DNA of 32,150 nt from Aquifex sp964425585 (lineage in GTDB: Bacteria > Aquificota > Aquificia > Aquificales > Aquificaceae): the NCBI GenBank assembly GCA_964425585.1, contig CAYRMG010000013.1:1-32150 (forward strand), given 5' to 3'. Below the pieces are notes generated by a model. That model did not search any database and was not told where the DNA came from. It saw only the letters and a list, made by a program, of their open reading frames with translations. Below, in pieces: positions 1 through 7,295 of the stretch (position 1 is its first letter; each line of letters begins with the position of its first letter). The position numbers and the translations under genes are program-made.

Positions 1-111
1 GAACAAGGGTTTGAAGTTTACGAAAATTTTAGGAATTTTTTGAAAAAAATGAATATAATTTATATTGAGGAGATCCATGAAGGAAAAATCGCAAAAACTT
101 CAGACTCTTGA
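1..111 (+). CDS. 3' end of an unknown protein (partial)
   Basis: Frame 1 is open from the first base to a TGA at 109-111 and gives about 36 residues of ordinary-looking sequence rich in Glu, Lys, Phe and Ile. The other two plus frames stop within the first 45 bases. It would overlap the next gene by 35 bases, which matches the overlaps seen elsewhere in this window. The fragment is too short to name a family, and the gene start lies outside the window. A chance open stretch is possible. Confidence 0.45.
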   Translation, partial: EQGFEVYENFRNFLKKMNIIYIEEIHEGKIAKTSDS

Positions 112-580
112 AAAGTTGCTGATTTACGATAGGATACTGAGATTCACGATAGACCTGTTAACGGGAATAAAGGAAGAGCTAAAAGCGGATATAGAGGAAA
201 CGAAGTTAATAGCGGATTCAGTTCTGGAAGGTGAAGAAAAGAAAACTGTTGAAAATTTTATATTAAAAATAGAAGAACTTTTTCTTTTAAAAACGGATGA
301 AGTGCTTGACCATATATACGATGAGTATGAAGTTTTTAACTTTGATATAACTTTCCTATCCGCAATTCCCGAAGAGATAGAAAGGGAACTTGAACGGCTC
401 GCTCTCGTGGACACTATAAATGCTAAGTTGGAACTTCTTATTGACATACTCAATGAAGCCTTTTGTCTTATTCCCGCGGAAAACGAAAGGTTAAACGTTG
501 TTTTGACACCTTTCAGGGTTTATAAGGAACTTCTTAGTCATGCTATTGAGTTTAACAACAAATTTAGAGAAAACAAGTAA
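77..580 (+). CDS. Unknown mostly helical acidic protein
   Basis: This encodes 167 residues, almost all predicted helix with many Glu/Lys/Leu heptad-like stretches. It has no signal peptide, no membrane segment, and a single cysteine near the middle-to-end. I chose the ATG at 77 because GAGGAG lies at 68-73 just before it; an in-frame TTG at 65 would put that ribosome site inside the gene. A TATAAT at 54-59 could be a -10 box. I do not recognise the family. It is followed 12 bases later by a small protein and then hisC, so the three may be co-transcribed. The function is unknown. Confidence 0.7.
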   Translation: MKEKSQKLQTLEKLLIYDRILRFTIDLLTGIKEELKADIEETKLIADSVLEGEEKKTVENFILKIEELFLLKTDEVLDHIYDEYEVFNFDITFLSAIPEEIERELERLALVDTINAKLELLIDILNEAFCLIPAENERLNVVLTPFRVYKELLSHAIEFNNKFRENK

Positions 581-592
581 AGGAGGTGTATT

Positions 593-853
593 ATGGCAAG
601 GAAAAGAAAGGCAGGTCCTAAGTACAAAAAGATTAGTTTATCCGTCCCAAAAAGCACATATTACATTCTCCTCGGTATAGCACAAGGCGATGAAAAAAAG
701 TTAAACAAATTGATAAGGGGAATAATAGAGGATAAGTTTGCAGAATCAACTGTTGAAGAGCTGCAGATGTACATAGCAAAATCCGAAAGGGAGAGTGAGG
801 AAAAAGAAGAAGCGGTTGAGGAACACATAGAAGAGCAGACTCAGTCCGAATGA
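593..853 (+). CDS. Small basic/acidic protein, possibly ribbon-helix-helix-like
   Basis: This encodes 86 residues behind a strong AAGGAGGTG site at 580-588. The first 15 residues are very basic. Residues about 14-50 (KISLSVP followed by two helices) resemble the strand-helix-helix layout of ribbon-helix-helix DNA-binding proteins. The last 35 residues are a highly acidic Glu-rich tail. The RHH reading is an inference from pattern only; an RNA- or ribosome-associated charged protein is equally possible. The stop overlaps the hisC start (ATGA), so translation is probably coupled. Confidence 0.7.
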   Translation: MARKRKAGPKYKKISLSVPKSTYYILLGIAQGDEKKLNKLIRGIIEDKFAESTVEELQMYIAKSERESEEKEEAVEEHIEEQTQSE

Positions 854-1902
854 TTTCCGAAAGGATAAAAAGCATCAGCCCGTATAAGACGGAGGTCACC
901 AAGGCCTCCGTTCGTTTATCTTCTAATGAATTTCCTTATGATTTTCCAGAAGAGATAAAGCAAAGGGTAAGCGAGGAGATAAAAAAAATTCCCCTAAATA
1001 AGTATCCGGATCCGACCGCCGAGGAATTAAAAGAGGTTCTCGGGGAATTTTTCGGAGTAGATCCGCAAAATATAGTTTTAGGGAACGGTTCTGATGAACT
1101 CATTTACTATCTTTCAATAGCAATAGGGGAGGTTTACCTTCCCGTATACATCCCCGTTCCAACCTTTCCCATGTATGAAATAAGCGCAAAGGTTCTGGGA
1201 AGACCCGTAGTTAATGTTCCCCTGGAAAAGGATTTTGATATAAATCTTGAAGAATCTTTAAAGAAGATTGCGGAGGAAAAACCGGTTTTAGGATATTTTG
1301 CATACCCTAACAACCCTACAGGTAATCTTTTCTCAAAAAGGAAAATAGAGAAAATCAGGGAAAAAGGTGTTTTTTGTGTGATAGATGAAGCTTATTATCA
1401 TTACAGCGGGGAAACGTTTATTGAAGATGCATTAACACGAGAAGATACGGTTATTTTAAGAACACTTTCCAAGATAGGCATGGCGAGTTTAAGAATAGGT
1501 TTATTAATAGGAAGGGAAGATATAGTTAGGGAAATAGATAAGATTAGATTACCCTTTAATATAACATATCCTTCCCAGGTAATTGCAAAAGTTATACTCA
1601 GAGAAGGGAAAGAATTCTTGGAAGAAAAAATTAAGGAAGTTATAAGGGAAAGGGAACGGATGTATAACTCAATGAAGGAAATAGAGGGTGTGGAAGTATT
1701 TCCGAGCAAAGCTAACTTTTTACTTTTTAGAACACCTATGCCCGCAAAGGAAATATATAGAAGACTCTTAAATAGGGATGTTCTTGTGAGAGACGTTTCT
1801 TATATGCCCGGACTGAACAGATGCCTCAGGGTAAGCGTCGGAAAGCCTGAAGAAAACGACAAGTTTCTTGAAGCTCTTTATGAAAGTATAAAGGAAGTAT
1901 AA
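850..1902 (+). CDS. hisC: Histidinol-phosphate aminotransferase
   Basis: HisC is a PLP enzyme of histidine synthesis that transfers an amino group from glutamate to imidazole-acetol phosphate. The 350 residues fit the family length. Visible fold-type I aminotransferase marks are SSNEFPY near residue 24, LGNGSDELI near 77, YPNNPTG at 152-158, the cofactor-contacting D179-A-Y, and the PLP lysine K208 in TLSKIGMASLRIG. The conserved C-terminal LRVSVG is present. The start overlaps the previous stop by four bases. No other his genes are nearby, as is usual where pathways are scattered in Aquificales. An aromatic aminotransferase paralogue cannot be fully excluded. Confidence 0.9.
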   Translation: MISERIKSISPYKTEVTKASVRLSSNEFPYDFPEEIKQRVSEEIKKIPLNKYPDPTAEELKEVLGEFFGVDPQNIVLGNGSDELIYYLSIAIGEVYLPVYIPVPTFPMYEISAKVLGRPVVNVPLEKDFDINLEESLKKIAEEKPVLGYFAYPNNPTGNLFSKRKIEKIREKGVFCVIDEAYYHYSGETFIEDALTREDTVILRTLSKIGMASLRIGLLIGREDIVREIDKIRLPFNITYPSQVIAKVILREGKEFLEEKIKEVIRERERMYNSMKEIEGVEVFPSKANFLLFRTPMPAKEIYRRLLNRDVLVRDVSYMPGLNRCLRVSVGKPEENDKFLEALYESIKEV

Positions 1903-1903
1903 T
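1898..1903 (+). promoter_or_regulatory. Candidate -10 box for the FetB-like gene
   Basis: TATAAT overlaps the hisC stop codon and ends 11 bases before the next ATG, which has no Shine-Dalgarno sequence at a workable distance. A transcript starting here would have almost no leader. No convincing -35 hexamer is visible. Confidence 0.35.
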
Positions 1904-1914
1904 CCTTATTTCTT

Positions 1915-2655
1915 ATGGAAAATCTGATTTATCTAAACGCATATCTTCTGGTTCTTTTTACAATTGCCATTTCTTACACGGAAAGGTTAGGAATAGAGAG
2001 GGAAGTTTTTATATCATCTCTCAGGACACTTGTTCAGCTCCTTCTTTTGGCATATATACTCAAGTATATACTTAGGTTCAACGATTTATTTGAGTTTCTT
2101 TTAATTTTTGCTCTTATGACGCTGATTGCTTCCGTTATATTTACCGAAAGGAGTAAAAGTTTCAAGCTTCTTCCTGTAGTTTATATTTCAATTACATTGA
2201 GTTATATACTTCCGATATCTTTCCTTCTGGTTAGCGGAGTGCTTAAAAATTTTTCCCATGAAGTTATACCCTTCGGGGGTTTAATTATAGGAAATACACT
2301 GAACAGCTTATCCCTGTTTTACGACAGATTAAAAGCAGAAATAAAGAATAAAAAGGATGAGATAGAGGCTAAGGTAGCCCTCGGGGCAACATTAAGACAG
2401 GCACTTATGGACGTGATAAGGGAAAGTATAAGAATGTCTCTAATTCCAAAAATAAACTGGTTGAAGTCCGCAGGACTTGTGCATATTCCCGGTGTAGCAG
2501 TCGGTATGCTCGTTGCAGGCTCAAGTCCCTTGAAAGCTATTCTTTTTCAGGTGGTTATTCTATACACGCTTCTATTTTCGGGCGTTGTAGGAACCTCTCT
2601 TTTTGCATTCATCGGAGCAAAGGAAATTTTTAGAAAATCTTTCTCAAAAGGTTAG
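1915..2655 (+). CDS. fetB: FetB/UPF0014-family membrane permease
   Basis: This encodes 246 residues with about six or seven hydrophobic segments. The cytoplasmic loop at about 149-183 (KVALGATLRQAL...IRESIRMSLIPKIN) and the following IPGVAVGMLVAGSSPL are hallmarks of the UPF0014/FetB family. In E. coli, FetB is the permease of the FetAB ABC exporter linked to iron homeostasis. The ATPase partner FetA is not adjacent here. The gene starts 12 bases after hisC with no Shine-Dalgarno site but a TATAAT box just upstream. Family is confident; the substrate is inferred. Confidence 0.82.
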   Translation: MENLIYLNAYLLVLFTIAISYTERLGIEREVFISSLRTLVQLLLLAYILKYILRFNDLFEFLLIFALMTLIASVIFTERSKSFKLLPVVYISITLSYILPISFLLVSGVLKNFSHEVIPFGGLIIGNTLNSLSLFYDRLKAEIKNKKDEIEAKVALGATLRQALMDVIRESIRMSLIPKINWLKSAGLVHIPGVAVGMLVAGSSPLKAILFQVVILYTLLFSGVVGTSLFAFIGAKEIFRKSFSKG

Positions 2656-2663
2656 TAATCGCT

Positions 2664-2669
2664 TATAAT
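2664..2669 (+). promoter_or_regulatory. Candidate -10 box for the flavoprotein gene
   Basis: A perfect TATAAT ends eight bases before the ATG at 2678, with no Shine-Dalgarno site in between or upstream. This geometry would give a leaderless mRNA. The -35 region (around 2641) is not recognisable. Confidence 0.4.
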
Positions 2670-2677
2670 TTCTTGTT

Positions 2678-3289
2678 ATGAGATACGATGTGGTAATAGT
2701 AGGCGGCGGAGCTTCGGGACTTGCTTGTGCAATAACTCTTGCGTCCTCCCAAGGAAGAGGCTGGGATTGGGCGGAAGGTAAGAAGTTTCTCGTTATAGAT
2801 AATGGAAAGTCTGATTTAAACAGGGCATACTTGAAAAACGCTCCGGGTGTGCCTATGGATATGCTCGGAACGGAGCTATTGCAAAAGTTAAAGGAACAGG
2901 CTAAAGCTTTAAGTAAAAACGTTGATTTTGTAGAAGATACTGTTGTAAAGGTTGAGGGAGAGAAGGGAAATTTTAAGGTTCATACCCAGAGGGGTAATGT
3001 ATACGAAGCGGAGTATGTAGTTCTGGCTTCTGGCTTCCATAAGTTTGAGATAGAGTGTGAAGGTGTGGAGGTTGTTGATAATCCTAAATCCCCGAAGCCG
3101 GGAAGGGTTATGATTAAGCACGATGGAGATTATAGGGTTAAGGAAGGTCTATACGTTGCAGGACTTCTTGCGGGAGTAAGCTCAATGTATACAGCAGCGG
3201 CGGGGAGCGGTGTCCAAGTAGCTATCAACATACTATCCGAGTGGGCGGGCAAACCTATAGTCATTCACGATGTTCCCGAAAAGAAGTGA
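2678..3289 (+). CDS. Short thioredoxin-reductase-like FAD protein
   Basis: This encodes 203 residues. GGGASGLACA at about 8-17 is the dinucleotide-binding motif for FAD. The C-terminal GLYVAGLLAG followed by a GSGVQVAINI helix is the second FAD-contacting motif of thioredoxin-reductase-like flavoproteins. The family is usually about 310 residues. Here the separate NAD(P)H-binding domain and the redox CxxC are missing, so it is not a working thioredoxin reductase. It may be a single-domain FAD protein of unknown partner. No frameshift is apparent: both ends of the FAD domain are intact in one frame. It overlaps the start of the next gene. Confidence 0.75.
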   Translation: MRYDVVIVGGGASGLACAITLASSQGRGWDWAEGKKFLVIDNGKSDLNRAYLKNAPGVPMDMLGTELLQKLKEQAKALSKNVDFVEDTVVKVEGEKGNFKVHTQRGNVYEAEYVVLASGFHKFEIECEGVEVVDNPKSPKPGRVMIKHDGDYRVKEGLYVAGLLAGVSSMYTAAAGSGVQVAINILSEWAGKPIVIHDVPEKK

Positions 3290-4146
3290 AAAAGCTTTTC
3301 TCCCTTTTAATAACTTTTCTTCTTGTTTCTCTTCTTTTTTACTTTATTCCGCTCGGTGAGTTATTAAGCAGTCTTAAAGAAATAAAACCGACAAACTTTT
3401 TTGTAGGTTTTGTATTTTATACGCTTAGTCAATTTACAAGAAGCTTAAAATGGTCTTTATTGTTAAATATACCTCTTAGGATATCCTTTTTCCTTAATTC
3501 TGCAAATTTATTCTGGAATAACATTCTTCCCGCAAGAAGCGGTGAGCTAAGCTGGTTTTACTATACAAAGAAGTTAGGTGTGGAATTGAAATTCTCGGTT
3601 TGGAGTTTCTTAGTAGGAAGAATATACGATTTACTCGGACTTATTTCCTCGGTGATTTTTGTATTTATTTATGTGAAGTTTGGAGTTTATCCGACACTTG
3701 CGTATTTACTTTTACTTTTCTTTATCTTTTACATTATTCCGCTATGTATAAGATTTATACCCGATAAAGTCCGCTTGAAGGGTTTTTTACTTAAGGAATT
3801 CAGGCCTACATTGTCTTTAAAATTATTTGTGCTATCTTTACTTTCTTTTTTTCTTAAAGCTTTAGCAACCTACAGCGTTGTTATGAATTTATGGAGTTTT
3901 GGATTCTCAATTTACACGTTAGGATTTTTGGGCGGGGAGCTATCCTCCGTTCTTCCCGTTCACGGGTTTATGGGATACGGAAGTTATGAGTTCGCATTCG
4001 GTATTCCTATGAAGCTTTACGGCATTGAAATAAAAGAAGCCCTAAAAGTTGGATTCATAGCCCACAACTTTTTACTGATTTCCTCATCTTTTTGGGGTGT
4101 TCTTTCTATTTTTTACCTGCAAGTTTTCTCTCGTAAAGCTCCCTGA
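3286..4146 (+). CDS. UPF0104 / LPG-synthase-TM-like integral membrane protein
   Basis: This encodes 286 residues with about eight membrane helices. It matches the family annotated as lysylphosphatidylglycerol synthase TM region (AglD/MprF flippase-like): residues near 68-86 contain NNILPARSGELSWFYY, and the later loop contains SSVLPVHGFMGYGSYE. I chose the GTG at 3286, which overlaps the previous stop as GTGA; the frame stays open upstream but that part lies inside the flavoprotein. No soluble synthase domain is fused, so lipid or polyprenyl-lipid transport is only an inference. Its last 41 bases overlap the 3' end of dxr on the other strand. Confidence 0.78.
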   Translation: MKKLFSLLITFLLVSLLFYFIPLGELLSSLKEIKPTNFFVGFVFYTLSQFTRSLKWSLLLNIPLRISFFLNSANLFWNNILPARSGELSWFYYTKKLGVELKFSVWSFLVGRIYDLLGLISSVIFVFIYVKFGVYPTLAYLLLLFFIFYIIPLCIRFIPDKVRLKGFLLKEFRPTLSLKLFVLSLLSFFLKALATYSVVMNLWSFGFSIYTLGFLGGELSSVLPVHGFMGYGSYEFAFGIPMKLYGIEIKEALKVGFIAHNFLLISSSFWGVLSIFYLQVFSRKAP

Positions 4147-5248
4147 CCTTTTGTCTTCCCCATTCAACCGCTTCAAGTATTTCCTCTACACTTTCGGGGT
4201 CTTTTATGTTTACCTCGCTTAGCGCTTCTTCTATGAGATCCACGATATCAAGGAAGGATATCTTCTCCTCAAGGAAAAGTTTTACAGCTTCTTCATCCGC
4301 CCCCACAAGGACGGGTATGTAAACCCCTCCCATAAATCCCGCCCACTTTGCGAGGTCTATAGCTTTGAACTTAGTTGTATCAACCTTTTCAAAGGTTATG
4401 GGTGAAAGTTCAAGAAGAGACATATGCTTAAAGGGATATTTTTTCCTTCGGGGATAAAAAAGAGAGTAAAGTATGGGAATTTTCATATCCGTTTGCGAAG
4501 TATGCATAAGAAAGCTGTTGTCTATAAGCTCAACTATTCCGTGAACTACACTCTGGGGATGTATTACAACCTTTATCAACTCAAGGGGTAGGTCAAAAAG
4601 GTAGGACGCTTCAAGCATCTCAAAGCCTTTATTCATGAGTGTTGCGGAATCAACCGTTATTTTAGCTCCCATATTCCACCTTGGATGGTTTAAAGCTTCC
4701 TCAACACTTACGTTTTTTAATTCCTCAATACTTTTATCCTTAAAAGGTCCTCCCGAAGCGGTTAGGTATACATACCTCAGCTCTTCCCTCTTAATACTTT
4801 CCAGAAGCTGAAACAATGCGTTATGTTCACTGTCAACGGGTATAACCTTATCCCTATTTTTTTTCACCAGTTCACCGAGGCATATAATTGATTCTTTGTT
4901 AGAAGCAAGCAAAATCTTTCCCGATTTAAGGATTTCGTAAGCGGGCTTTATTCCGTAAACTCCGGAAACAGCATTCATCAATCTATCCGATTCTTCAATA
5001 ATTGCCTTTAGTCCTTCATCACCCTTTAGGTATTTACTTTCTTTGGGTAAAGCATCAAGCCAATCCTTTGAAGGTTCCTCGTAAGAAACCACAAATTTCG
5101 GTTTATACTTTTGAGCCTGAGATAAAAGCTTCTCAGAAGCTCTTCTTGCAAGAATACCTGTAAGTTCTATTTCATCCCTGAACTTTTCATAAACCTCAAG
5201 GGTTTGGGAACCCACGGAACCCGTTGAACCGAGAACGCCCAGTTTCAT
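4106..5248 (-). CDS. dxr: 1-deoxy-D-xylulose 5-phosphate reductoisomerase
   Basis: DXR makes 2-C-methyl-D-erythritol 4-phosphate in the non-mevalonate isoprenoid pathway, using NADPH and a divalent metal. The 380 residues are the usual length. GSTGSVGSQTL at about 6-16 is the NADPH site, LASNKES near 117 is a family signature, and the metal/substrate region PVDSEHNALFQ is clear, as are ASGGPF, NMGAKITVDSATLMNKG and HPQSVVHG. I prefer the ATG at 5248; an in-frame TTG at 5257 would add three residues. There is no clear Shine-Dalgarno site. It lies 22 bases after the radical SAM gene, so it is the last gene of the sulfur block. Confidence 0.95.
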   Translation of the reverse strand: MKLGVLGSTGSVGSQTLEVYEKFRDEIELTGILARRASEKLLSQAQKYKPKFVVSYEEPSKDWLDALPKESKYLKGDEGLKAIIEESDRLMNAVSGVYGIKPAYEILKSGKILLASNKESIICLGELVKKNRDKVIPVDSEHNALFQLLESIKREELRYVYLTASGGPFKDKSIEELKNVSVEEALNHPRWNMGAKITVDSATLMNKGFEMLEASYLFDLPLELIKVVIHPQSVVHGIVELIDNSFLMHTSQTDMKIPILYSLFYPRRKKYPFKHMSLLELSPITFEKVDTTKFKAIDLAKWAGFMGGVYIPVLVGADEEAVKLFLEEKISFLDIVDLIEEALSEVNIKDPESVEEILEAVEWGRQKVRELYERKLAGKK

Positions 5249-5270
5249 CACAATCAATGATAAAGGATTT

Positions 5271-6296
5271 TTAAGAGGTTTCCATAGTCTGGAACACCAT
5301 AGAGTAAACCGTTGAACAGCAATTAGGAGATACTACGGGCTTCAATCCTAAAGCCTTTGAGTAGGTAACTATTCCTTCCGCGGGAAATGCTATTCCGTTT
5401 ACACCCGCAAGAACCGCATAAGCGTCCAATTTTACCCTTTCCGCACCGGCAGGTCTTGCACAACCTATAACGACAGGTGAGTTTTGAACTTGTTTTCTCG
5501 CATAAAGTATTACTTCAGCTGTTTCCTCGGTTTTCGGGGGAGGAAGTAGCTGGAACTTAGCCTTTCCGTAGTAGGGCATTATTACAACCAGAACCAGTGC
5601 ATCGGGTTCATACTTCGCTATCATATCAATGGCGCGATACTCTCCCTTTATCTTTCCGTAGTGAAGTCCTATGATAACGTGGGGAACTATCCTGAGCCCG
5701 GCTTCTTTTAGAAGCTTCAGGGAGCGGTCGTAATCTTCTGTTGTTTTGTGGGGTAATTTGTAGACTTGGGCTATAGTTTCGTTGTCTCCTATTATGTCAA
5801 GAAGAACAGCGTCAACTTTAGCCTCTTTCAATCCTTGAACGTATTCCTCGTCAACGAGACCGACGTGGCAGGTAAGCAGAAGGTTAAGTTCTTCCTTTAG
5901 ATACTTCATTGCATCAAAGAACTCCCATAAAGGAACGTAACCGTTTTTATCGGAACCGCCTGAAATCAGAACTCCTTCAATACCTTTTTCCTTCAACTCT
6001 TTTCCAACTTTTATGAGTTCATCGGGTGTGGTTGCGGGAATCATATGCCACAGAATTTTAGAAGCACAGTGGTCACACATAAGCTCACACTGTCTTCCCG
6101 TCACGGATATGTCAACAAACTTCGGCGGAGAGTTTACGGAGAAATCATCCACCTCGTAGTGTTTAAAGCCGGGAGCGTAAAAGAATATCCTATCCCCGAA
6201 GTTTTTCCTTCTTATTTCATAACCTTCGTAGAGCTTTTCAACAAGAGAAGGATTAAGCTCTATATCAAGTTCTTCAACCGCTCCCTGAAGATTCAT
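5271..6296 (-). CDS. LipS-type radical SAM protein (lipoate assembly)
   Basis: This encodes 341 residues with the radical SAM cluster motif C70-x3-C74-x2-C77 in TGRQCELMCDHC, and a GGSD SAM-binding stretch at 113-116. Extra cysteines at 279 and in a C326-C327 pair could ligand a second cluster. In sulfur oxidisers with an sHdr complex, two radical SAM enzymes, LipS1 and LipS2, insert sulfur into octanoylated lipoate-binding protein. The gene directly follows the GcvH-like carrier, so I infer it is one of the two; I cannot say which from sequence alone. AGGAG precedes the ATG. The partner LipS and a lipoate ligase are not in the window. Confidence 0.78.
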   Translation of the reverse strand: MNLQGAVEELDIELNPSLVEKLYEGYEIRRKNFGDRIFFYAPGFKHYEVDDFSVNSPPKFVDISVTGRQCELMCDHCASKILWHMIPATTPDELIKVGKELKEKGIEGVLISGGSDKNGYVPLWEFFDAMKYLKEELNLLLTCHVGLVDEEYVQGLKEAKVDAVLLDIIGDNETIAQVYKLPHKTTEDYDRSLKLLKEAGLRIVPHVIIGLHYGKIKGEYRAIDMIAKYEPDALVLVVIMPYYGKAKFQLLPPPKTEETAEVILYARKQVQNSPVVIGCARPAGAERVKLDAYAVLAGVNGIAFPAEGIVTYSKALGLKPVVSPNCCSTVYSMVFQTMETS

Positions 6297-6340
6297 ATCA
6301 AACTCCTGCTAAAAAGGGTTTTTAAAAAGGGGAGGAGAAA

Positions 6341-6790
6341 TTAACCGCACTTGACCCCCTTCTCTTGAACGATTGGCTGGAGAAGTTCCGCGGCTTTGTT
6401 TGCATCAACAAGTTCCGCTTTTGCCGCTTCGGGGTCTGCAGGCTTTAGTTTCGCTATCCATCCCTGACCGTAGGGGTCGTCGTTTACAAGTGCGGGATTG
6501 CCTTTCAGAGCGTCGTTTACTTCAACGATTTCCGCTTCAAAGGGTGCGGGAACGGGTCCTACCCACTTTCCGCTCTCAATAGTTGCAACGCTTTTGTCCT
6601 TCTTTACGGCTTTCCCTACTTTCTTGGGTGTGTAGGCTACGAGCCTTCCCGCCATTGCTGAAGCTACTGATGTTAAACCTATGGTAAATACTCCGTCCCC
6701 TTCCTCCTTAACCCATATGAAAGCATTCTTGTCAGGATTGATGTAATAGAGTCTATCCTCGGGAAGAGGACATCCGTTAACTTCCGCCAT
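6341..6790 (-). CDS. lbpA: GcvH-like lipoate-binding protein of the sHdr system
   Basis: This encodes 149 residues. It is a lipoyl carrier with the glycine-cleavage-H fold: GLTSVASAMAGRLVAYTPKKVGKAV, then the lipoylation site K75 in TIESGKWVGPVPAPFEAEIVEVN, then NDDPYGQGWIAKL. GcvH of the glycine cleavage system is about 125-130 residues. The longer C-terminal tail ends in Cys148-Gly. In known sHdr operons this protein (LbpA) is the essential electron acceptor or cofactor carrier, distinct from true GcvH. Placement between a DsrE-like gene and a LipS-like gene supports that role over glycine cleavage. It has a strong GGGAGGTG ribosome site. Confidence 0.88.
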   Translation of the reverse strand: MAEVNGCPLPEDRLYYINPDKNAFIWVKEEGDGVFTIGLTSVASAMAGRLVAYTPKKVGKAVKKDKSVATIESGKWVGPVPAPFEAEIVEVNDALKGNPALVNDDPYGQGWIAKLKPADPEAAKAELVDANKAAELLQPIVQEKGVKCG

Positions 6791-6818
6791 ATCACACCTC
6801 CCTTAAAGTTTATTAGAA

Positions 6819-7226
6819 CTAAAAGGTTATTAGCTTATCCGCGAGCATAGCCCTGATTGCGAACTCACTTGCCGGAACAATTCCGTCAATTTCGGGTATT
6901 AAATCTTCTTCAGTCAATCCCATTGAATCTACAGCCTGTTTACAGGAATAAAATTTTACACCGGCGAGCTTTGCATCTTTCATAAAATCGTAAACGGTTT
7001 TCGGCTTTTTCCCGTTTGCCGAGAAACAATTTCCTTCAAGGGAAGGACATATCTTTTCCGCAACGCCTTTCTTTATAAGATTTGTTCCGTCCATATTAAA
7101 GAATATTTCAACATCCGCTTCTTGAGAAGCCATAAGTGTAGCTATATAAAAAGGTGTTGCACACCTCCAAGGAGTCTTCGGTCCACTGGTCATCAATATT
7201 ACTATTTTTAACTCTTTTTCCAACAT
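6819..7226 (-). CDS. DsrE-family sulfur-carrier-like protein
   Basis: This encodes 135 residues with the DsrE/DsrF-like fold pattern: KIVILMTSGPKTP at the start, FYIATLMASQEADVEIFF, and the conserved cysteine C95 in GVKFYSCKQAVDSMGL, the usual persulfide position. Further cysteines lie at 22, 60 and 67. It is the first gene after the terminator-like hairpin and is followed by lbpA. An AGGGGTA ribosome site precedes the ATG. It probably shuttles sulfane sulfur or persulfide for the sHdr system; the exact partner is inferred. Confidence 0.8.
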   Translation of the reverse strand: MLEKELKIVILMTSGPKTPWRCATPFYIATLMASQEADVEIFFNMDGTNLIKKGVAEKICPSLEGNCFSANGKKPKTVYDFMKDAKLAGVKFYSCKQAVDSMGLTEEDLIPEIDGIVPASEFAIRAMLADKLITF

Positions 7227-7259
7227 TTTACTTACCCCTGATTTATGTCTCTATTAGTT

Positions 7260-7289
7260 TTTTTTATTAAAGGCCCGCACAAGCGGGCC
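7260..7289 (-). terminator. Rho-independent-like terminator after shdrB2
   Basis: A perfect seven-base G/C stem (GGCCCGC / GCGGGCC, 7272-7278 and 7283-7289) with a four-base loop lies seven bases after the shdrB2 stop. On the minus strand it is followed by TTTAATAAAAAAAA, so the U tract is short. It probably terminates, or partly attenuates, the upstream sHdr transcript before the dsrE-lbpA-lipS-dxr genes. Confidence 0.6.
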
Positions 7290-7295
7290 GAAAGA

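Noticed and set aside
2678..3289. Functional thioredoxin reductase
   Set aside because: The redox CxxC and the NAD(P)H-binding domain are absent, and the length is two thirds of the family.
6341..6790. Ordinary GcvH of the glycine cleavage system
   Set aside because: No gcvT or gcvP is nearby, the protein has an extra C-terminal tail, and the neighbours are sHdr and LipS genes.
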